Below, piece after piece: positions 58,853 to 64,000 of a stretch of DNA of 64,000 nucleotides (positions are counted from its first letter, which is position 1; each line of letters begins with the position of its first letter). Origin of the DNA: Istiophorus platypterus (Eukaryota; Chordata; Actinopteri; Istiophoriformes; Istiophoridae). The position numbers and the translations under genes were made by a program. The stretch covers positions 9,126,501-9,190,500 of the forward strand of contig CM029124.1 in the NCBI GenBank assembly GCA_016859345.1, read 5' to 3'. The notes below the pieces were generated by a model. It saw nothing but the letters and a program-made list of their open reading frames with translations, was not told where the DNA came from and searched no databases.

Positions 58853-60144
58853 CTCACCAGCACGCGCGCATATACACACAGTCTCAAAAACACATACACA
58901 GGATATAAAGGGAAAGAGAGAGAAAGAGGGGAAGAGAGGTAAATGAAATGTTTTCACTTGGAGCCAATTACACAAAGAGGAACCATGTCATTATCTGCAT
59001 TTGCGGATTGTATTTTCCCAAACTGCGCTCGGCTGTTGGCTCATTAACAGTTGGGGATTTGATGGGGGCTCCTTTTGGGGGCTTTTCTGTGTAAATGTGT
59101 CTAATGCCAACATCGCCAGGAGGCTGCTTTAGGCAGTTTGGGCAGCCATTTGTCACCACAATCCATCTTGATAATGACTAGCAGCCCAGATATAATGCTT
59201 TCCAAGCTAAGTGCTGGCAAGAATTTAAGGCAACTCCTTCGCCTCAGCAACATAAAGTGCTTTAGTGGAGGATGAGGGGCAATTAGAGATGCTATGATAG
59301 TACAGGGTTTCTCAATCCAGCTTAGGATGACACTACTTAGCTGCAGTGATTAACACCACCTTCCACTTGCACTAAGAGTAGAGTTTATTTAATCTTTTAA
59401 CATACAGTTTTGTTGTTTAGTTCCCCACTAAGTAGGTTTAAAGTTGCTCAAATGGACCTTTTACAGACTGTCTAGCTAAATCACATTTAAACTATATCAG
59501 CTTGTTCCAGATCTTTAATGAAGCCATATAAAAGTGAAATATCTGAGGTCAAAACTCAAAAAAAGTCTTTTATGAGTTTACCATTCAAACAGATAGACAT
59601 ATTCTAGATGTCTCGAGCCTCATTTTAAATATATTTGGTGTCCCTGGAAACTTCAGGATCTCCACTAGAATTTAGAGTAAAGTTCTGTGGGTTTGAACCA
59701 GGTTTGGCTGCACAGCTTGAGTTTGCAATGACTGGCGCACCGACAGGCCACAGCATGTTAAAGGGTTTAAAAGTAGTTCTTTTAAGCCATATTTTGCTCA
59801 CAAGCAAGGTGAATGTTCTGTTGGTTTAAAAAGTTGCCACAGCTGAACAAAACGCAGCATTTCACTGCCGTTTTAATCTGCTTTCCTGAGTGTGTTCTTG
59901 GTACTCGTTCATGCGTAAAGTGAAAACTTCATATCTTAAGAATGTTGTTAAGGTTTCTATTAAATACCAGTTTTATTGTCTTTAGAGGCTTACAATGAAG
60001 TGTTTTCTGTTGCTAAAGAAACTGTAATGTGTCCATGTACTAAATCCTCTTTGACATCAGTGCAGACTGTACAAGGTGGTGCAGTCACCGGAGCTGTAAG
60101 CAGGATCAGAAGGCAAACACTCTACCATTCACCGCACGCATACT

Positions 60145-60300
60145 ACAGAGACACACACACATACACACATATATATATATATGTTCACACGCCAACCTGG
60201 ATACACATCAGTATACACATGACTACACACATATACTCTGATGACACAAAAGAGAACACACACACACACACACATACACACACACACTTGTACACACGAA
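60145..60300. repeat. Mixed (CA)n/(TA)n low-complexity tract
   Basis: Interrupted ACAC, TATATA and CACACATACACACAC runs; an open frame through it is low-complexity only. Confidence 0.9.
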
Positions 60301-60514
60301 CAGAGAGAAAAAGAATTGAGATAATTTTGTACACATAGAATACAAGTTCTCTATGTACATTGACATCATGATCTTTTATTCTCTCATTTTCACATTCACT
60401 GGAAAAAACTTAAACTGACTCTTAATCTCTCTTGGACTCACAGTACAACATACTGTCATCACTCACTGATTCTCTCACTCACAACACTAATTCCCTGGAA
60501 CCTCCAGCCACTAA

Positions 60515-60640
60515 TTATAGTAATTTGGTCGATACTTTTATCCAGAACACCTTACAGTACCTTGAAGGCGTACATTTTTTTACTATCAGCGGCCCCAGTG
60601 GAAATCAAACCATCGTTGCTGGCAGAAATACTAAATAGCT
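60515..60640. mobile_element. Remnant of a common teleost interspersed repeat
   Basis: ATTTGGTCGATACTTTTATCC, CACCTTACAGTA and CAGTGGAAATCAAACCA (on +) recall a widespread fish repeat with the words GACGCTTTTATCCAAAGCGAC, CTTACA and GGAATCGAACCC. It is diverged; the family name is not certain. Confidence 0.4.
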
Positions 60641-61222
60641 GTACAACTGCTCATGTTCGAATTACATGGTTCAGTGCTTAGTCATTCAGAGACTCACTGA
60701 GTCACTCGGTCTCACACTCACGTGGGATATGTCGCTAAGCTACACTTTTCTCAGTAACTCCAAACGGCAAATGGTACTTTCACATACATAATCACTGCTC
60801 TCTTACATACACTGAAAAAACGCTCCGTCTTGAAAGCATTTTTCAATGTATTTTGAAATCCCGTTATTTGAAATGTAAATCCAGCCAATGAAGTGGGGTA
60901 AATTATATGTTCATATTTATAACCTTGCATCAAGAACTTTGAATGAAACATTGATTTGAGAATCTGTGCATGCTATTTGCTAGTTGTTCGCTATCTAGTA
61001 GTCGACATTTCAACTAAAAAACCCCTTTAAAGTTCTCCCCGGTTGAAGAACTGTTGGATAGCAGTTTTGATAAAGTTTTTTAAAAAGCATTATCTCAGTG
61101 AAGCATAAAATATGGTTTATGTACCTCTCACCACAGTGTGCAGCGGGACAATAATGTGTCGAAGATGTAGTCAAGGATGGTTGTCCACCTTCAGTGGTCC
61201 TTGCGTCCGCTTCCAGGTTTTG

Positions 61223-61236
61223 GTTTCCATGGCAAC
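61223..61236. promoter_or_regulatory. RFX-type X-box palindrome
   Basis: GTTTCCATGGCAAC matches the RFX-factor X-box consensus (GTNRCC, short spacer, RGYAAC) in both half-sites. It lies about 5.4 kb upstream of the grem2 coding exon. Function is inferred from the motif only. Confidence 0.45.
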
Positions 61237-61454
61237 ATAATCTGTAGTATCCTCAGGCTTGTCCTTGCTCCTCTTTTTTCCCCCTGACTAGAGATTCAAC
61301 GTCTTAGACACTATCAGTTTTCCATCTTCTTGGACACTTTGTATCTCTTCTTCACTTCCTCTCTCTGTCTAACTCTCTCTTTATCAGTCTTGTTTTCAGG
61401 TTTAAAAGAGAAGCTCCACGTTTAAGTCACAATAAGCCTGTTTCTTAGTGCTGT

Positions 61455-61590
61455 GGAGACTGCCTGTAGTCTGTCTTTGAGAGCGCTTGACTCACTGTAA
61501 AGCCTGCCTTAGTTTGAATCCCCACCACCCCTTCCCTCCTCAAGACTGGGAGGGTTTTTCCTATTGGCCCTGGTCATTGAGTGAATCAAA
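61455..61590 (+). mobile_element. Possible tRNA-derived SINE remnant
   Basis: GAGAGCGCTTGACTCACTGTAA followed about 20 bp later by AGTTTGAATCCCCACC resembles a degenerate A box/B box pair (RNA polymerase III promoter) of tRNA-headed fish SINEs. No tail or target-site duplication was identified. Confidence 0.3.
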
Positions 61591-62686
61591 CCAAGCTTCA
61601 ATTCTTGCATTTAAGTATCTCTCTCCATCTGTCTGTCTCTGCCTATTGATATTTTATCACATCTTTTTTTGTAATGCCCACCCATCCATGATATAACAAA
61701 CCAATCAAAGTGACAGCTTTTCCTTTATCCTCTTTTTTTCATTGTATGTTTTCTTCCCCTCTTCCCCATTGTTTGACATTTACATTTACATTTTGAGGAA
61801 ATGTAAGACATTTTGCCACCATGTAGAGAAACAATGAACTCCTCCAAAAATCCAAAAATATCCTCTCACATTGACACTGTAACCACATCACATTAAAACC
61901 CATAATCCCCAATCCATAAATCATTGTATGCATGTATAGAGACACACTAACAGCATGCTTTGAAAAATGCCACAACTCACAGTCTTTGATGCAACTAAGA
62001 CAATAATGTTTGTCTGTTTTGTGGCTCTTGTTAAGCTGACCACTGGGCAGAGAGACTGAAAACAGTGACTGTCACTTCTGCCATCAAAGAGCTGAAACAT
62101 CAACAGACCCTGCAAAACCTCAGATGGGTACAGTCTGAACAATAACCCCTTCAACAGACCAGAGGATGATAATACTTTTGCATGACAAAACCTCATTTAT
62201 CTGCAAAGTACCATGCTGCATTTTGCTCATTTGTGTTGATGAGGAGCTGTTTGTTGATAGGAGACAGATCCCTGCTGTAGGAAATAATTTATCACCCTCT
62301 AGTGGTGGAAATCAAAAGTGCATTGTTCAATTACTGTTATTGGACTCTCTTAACCCTGCAGAATGAATGCTACTGGAGGATTGATCTACTGGCATTTTGT
62401 GTGTACAAAAAATAGTAATAATAATTAAAAAAAAATCCAAGCCCAGGCCATAGTAACAGATAGAGGGCCAACTTTAATAATACAAGTAAGTAAAAGTGTC
62501 TTTAAATATGGTATAAAAATAAATGCAGGAGAGAATAACAAAGAATTATGTTCTACATTAGACAGGAGACAGAATTTGTAATTTTGAATGTGACTTTACA
62601 AGTGCAATGAAAAACATATGTGCTAATTATTGTAGTGCAATAAAATAATGCAAAGCAAAAAAATATGCACAATAAATAATCATAAT

Positions 62687-62728
62687 AATAATCATAATAT
62701 ATATATGTATTTATATATATTGTATATT
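62687..62728. repeat. AT-rich (TA)n/(TAA)n tract
   Basis: AATAATAATCATAATATATATATGTATTTATATATATTG-type simple sequence. Confidence 0.85.
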
Positions 62729-64000
62729 CATTCTGCACAACACTTCCCATAGCGTGACAAAGTATCTGTGACCTCAGATCATGTAAAGCAATGATATTGG
62801 TTAGATTTATCAGTTTAAACTGTCATTTTATATTTTTTTCCTATGTGTTTTTTCTTCTTTTTTTCTCTCTGACATCATTTGTTTCAGCTGGAAGTGAGAG
62901 AGGGGGCGCCGATCCAGCAGTTACGATGGAAAGAACTGGAATACCGGATTTTGTTTTGTTTTTTTTCAGTGGCATTTTTCATCTTGGCAGTCTGTCAGTG
63001 TCCTCACAGGTCCAGCAGTGCCTCCTTTTCTGAGAATACTGGAATAATATCAGGTATTGTAAGAGGAGAGGGAAGAAGAGAACATCCTCTCCATGGACAT
63101 GCAACATCCGGTGGACAACAGATGAACAGACGGCCCGGCTCATCGCCCGGCTGAGCCAAGAGCGGATGGACAGACAATGATGATGAAGAGATGAGATGGT
63201 CCCCCTCTCCATGTCCCAGAGAGAGAGATGGCATTGATTTTAGCATGATGGCACACAACTGGTCAGCCTCTTGGATGCTAGTGGCTTCCCCTGCACTGGG
63301 AGAAGAGAAAGGAGGGTGGAGCAGACAGGTGGAAAAGAGATTAATACCTTTATTTTGTGGCTATCAAAAGATATCTACAGTGATCACAGAGTATAAAAAA
63401 TAAATCTCAAAGTTCAATATGAATTTTTTTGTATTGGACATTACCTGGAAGCAAGAGCCTTCAGAACAAGTTCTTACTTTTCTGTGAAGGACACAAAAAA
63501 AGAAACAATCAAGTGAAGCAATCTTATTATGGCAGAGGTTTTAGGGAAATCCTACTCTGCCATAATTATAAAGCCATTAAAAAAAAGGCAAAATTGTATC
63601 CAAACAGGCTTGGGTAAATACTGAGGAATTGCTTCCAGTAGACTGTGTTCACATGGTATTTTATCACAAAGAAAACAAACATAATGTACATCTAGAAACC
63701 AAAGTAGATTTGGCCCTTCCTTCCTGGCTGTAATAATAAAATCTTATATGCCATAGTGACAAACAGAAGAAGTGTAGGAGGTGTGAGAGGGAACAGGTTT
63801 TAGGCACAGAAATACACCTGTGTAATTCTGAATTAATCATCATGTTACAGCAGACTCTGTGCCCCTGCTATTCATTATGGTTTCCACAAGACCGACCCCG
63901 AGGTTATGATCAACTACCCCTTCATGCTCTCCTTTAGCAGAATCTATTAATACCTTGTATTCACGCTCTCTGCCCCTCATTGGTATTGTTGGTATGCGGC

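Larger units (their letters stand above)
55853..64000 (-). other. grem2 5' intron / upstream DNA
   Basis: No supported coding exon to the window end. The right side must hold at least part of the grem2 intron, because the coding exon begins at an acceptor; its 5' exon was not located. The region contains simple repeats, two possible repeat remnants, an X-box-like palindrome and blocks of less AT-rich sequence (56080-56360, 58960-59290) that could be regulatory. Confidence 0.5.

Noticed and set aside
62879..63154. Possible exon after TTGTTTCAG with frame QLEVREGAPIQQLRWKELEY
   Set aside because: An acceptor-like site exists, but no homology is recognised and no partner exon or donor fits; RGS7, the expected next gene, should be on the opposite strand.
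1..64000. CRISPR arrays, operons, prophage or integron
   Set aside because: The window is vertebrate DNA with spliced genes; no regularly spaced repeats or bacterial gene clusters were seen.

Overview
The window reads as a ray-finned (teleost) fish chromosome. Its genes have compact GT-AG introns, it carries many (CA)n, (TG)n and (TA)n microsatellites, and it holds a dispersed repeat family that I associate with spiny-rayed fishes. Three protein-coding genes are recognisable from their conserved protein motifs: chrm3 (muscarinic acetylcholine receptor M3, + strand), fmn2 (formin-2, + strand, 17 coding exons over about 36.5 kb) and grem2 (gremlin-2, a DAN-family BMP antagonist, - strand). Their order and orientation, CHRM3> FMN2> <GREM2, match the vertebrate block on human 1q43. 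The species, and which teleost-specific duplicate (a or b) this is, cannot be told from the sequence alone.

Layout: 1-9940 is non-coding DNA upstream of chrm3. It contains an old dispersed repeat at the left edge and a nearly identical 971-bp tandem duplication at 5275-7216. The chrm3 coding sequence (9960-11918) sits in one exon behind a clear splice acceptor and is followed by about 1.9 kb of probable 3'UTR. 13830-16694 is intergenic DNA or 5' non-coding fmn2 DNA. fmn2 runs 16740-53283. I joined its exons by matching intron phases and by protein similarity to vertebrate FMN2; the join is 4536 nt, in frame throughout. Conserved parts are the N-terminal region, a proline-rich FH1, the FH2 domain and a C-terminal Spire-binding (FSI) tail. 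fmn2 and grem2 converge tail to tail, with candidate poly(A) signals about 120 bp apart. The grem2 coding exon is 55274-55852 on the minus strand, and the remaining 8 kb is grem2 upstream or intronic DNA.

The genes do not form an operon or pathway. M3 is a Gq-coupled receptor, formin-2 nucleates straight actin filaments together with Spire proteins, and gremlin-2 is a secreted BMP inhibitor. Their linkage is ancestral synteny.

Most noteworthy observations: (1) a 213-codon open N-terminal extension of fmn2 upstream of the conserved, probably myristoylated MGNQ start; (2) a roughly 21-residue Gly/Ser/Lys-rich insertion in the cystine-knot domain of grem2; (3) a long (TG)n tract replacing the polypyrimidine tract of fmn2 exon 10; (4) the 971-bp near-identical tandem duplication; (5) four copies of one dispersed repeat with internal dimer structure. 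I found no clearly novel biological system.
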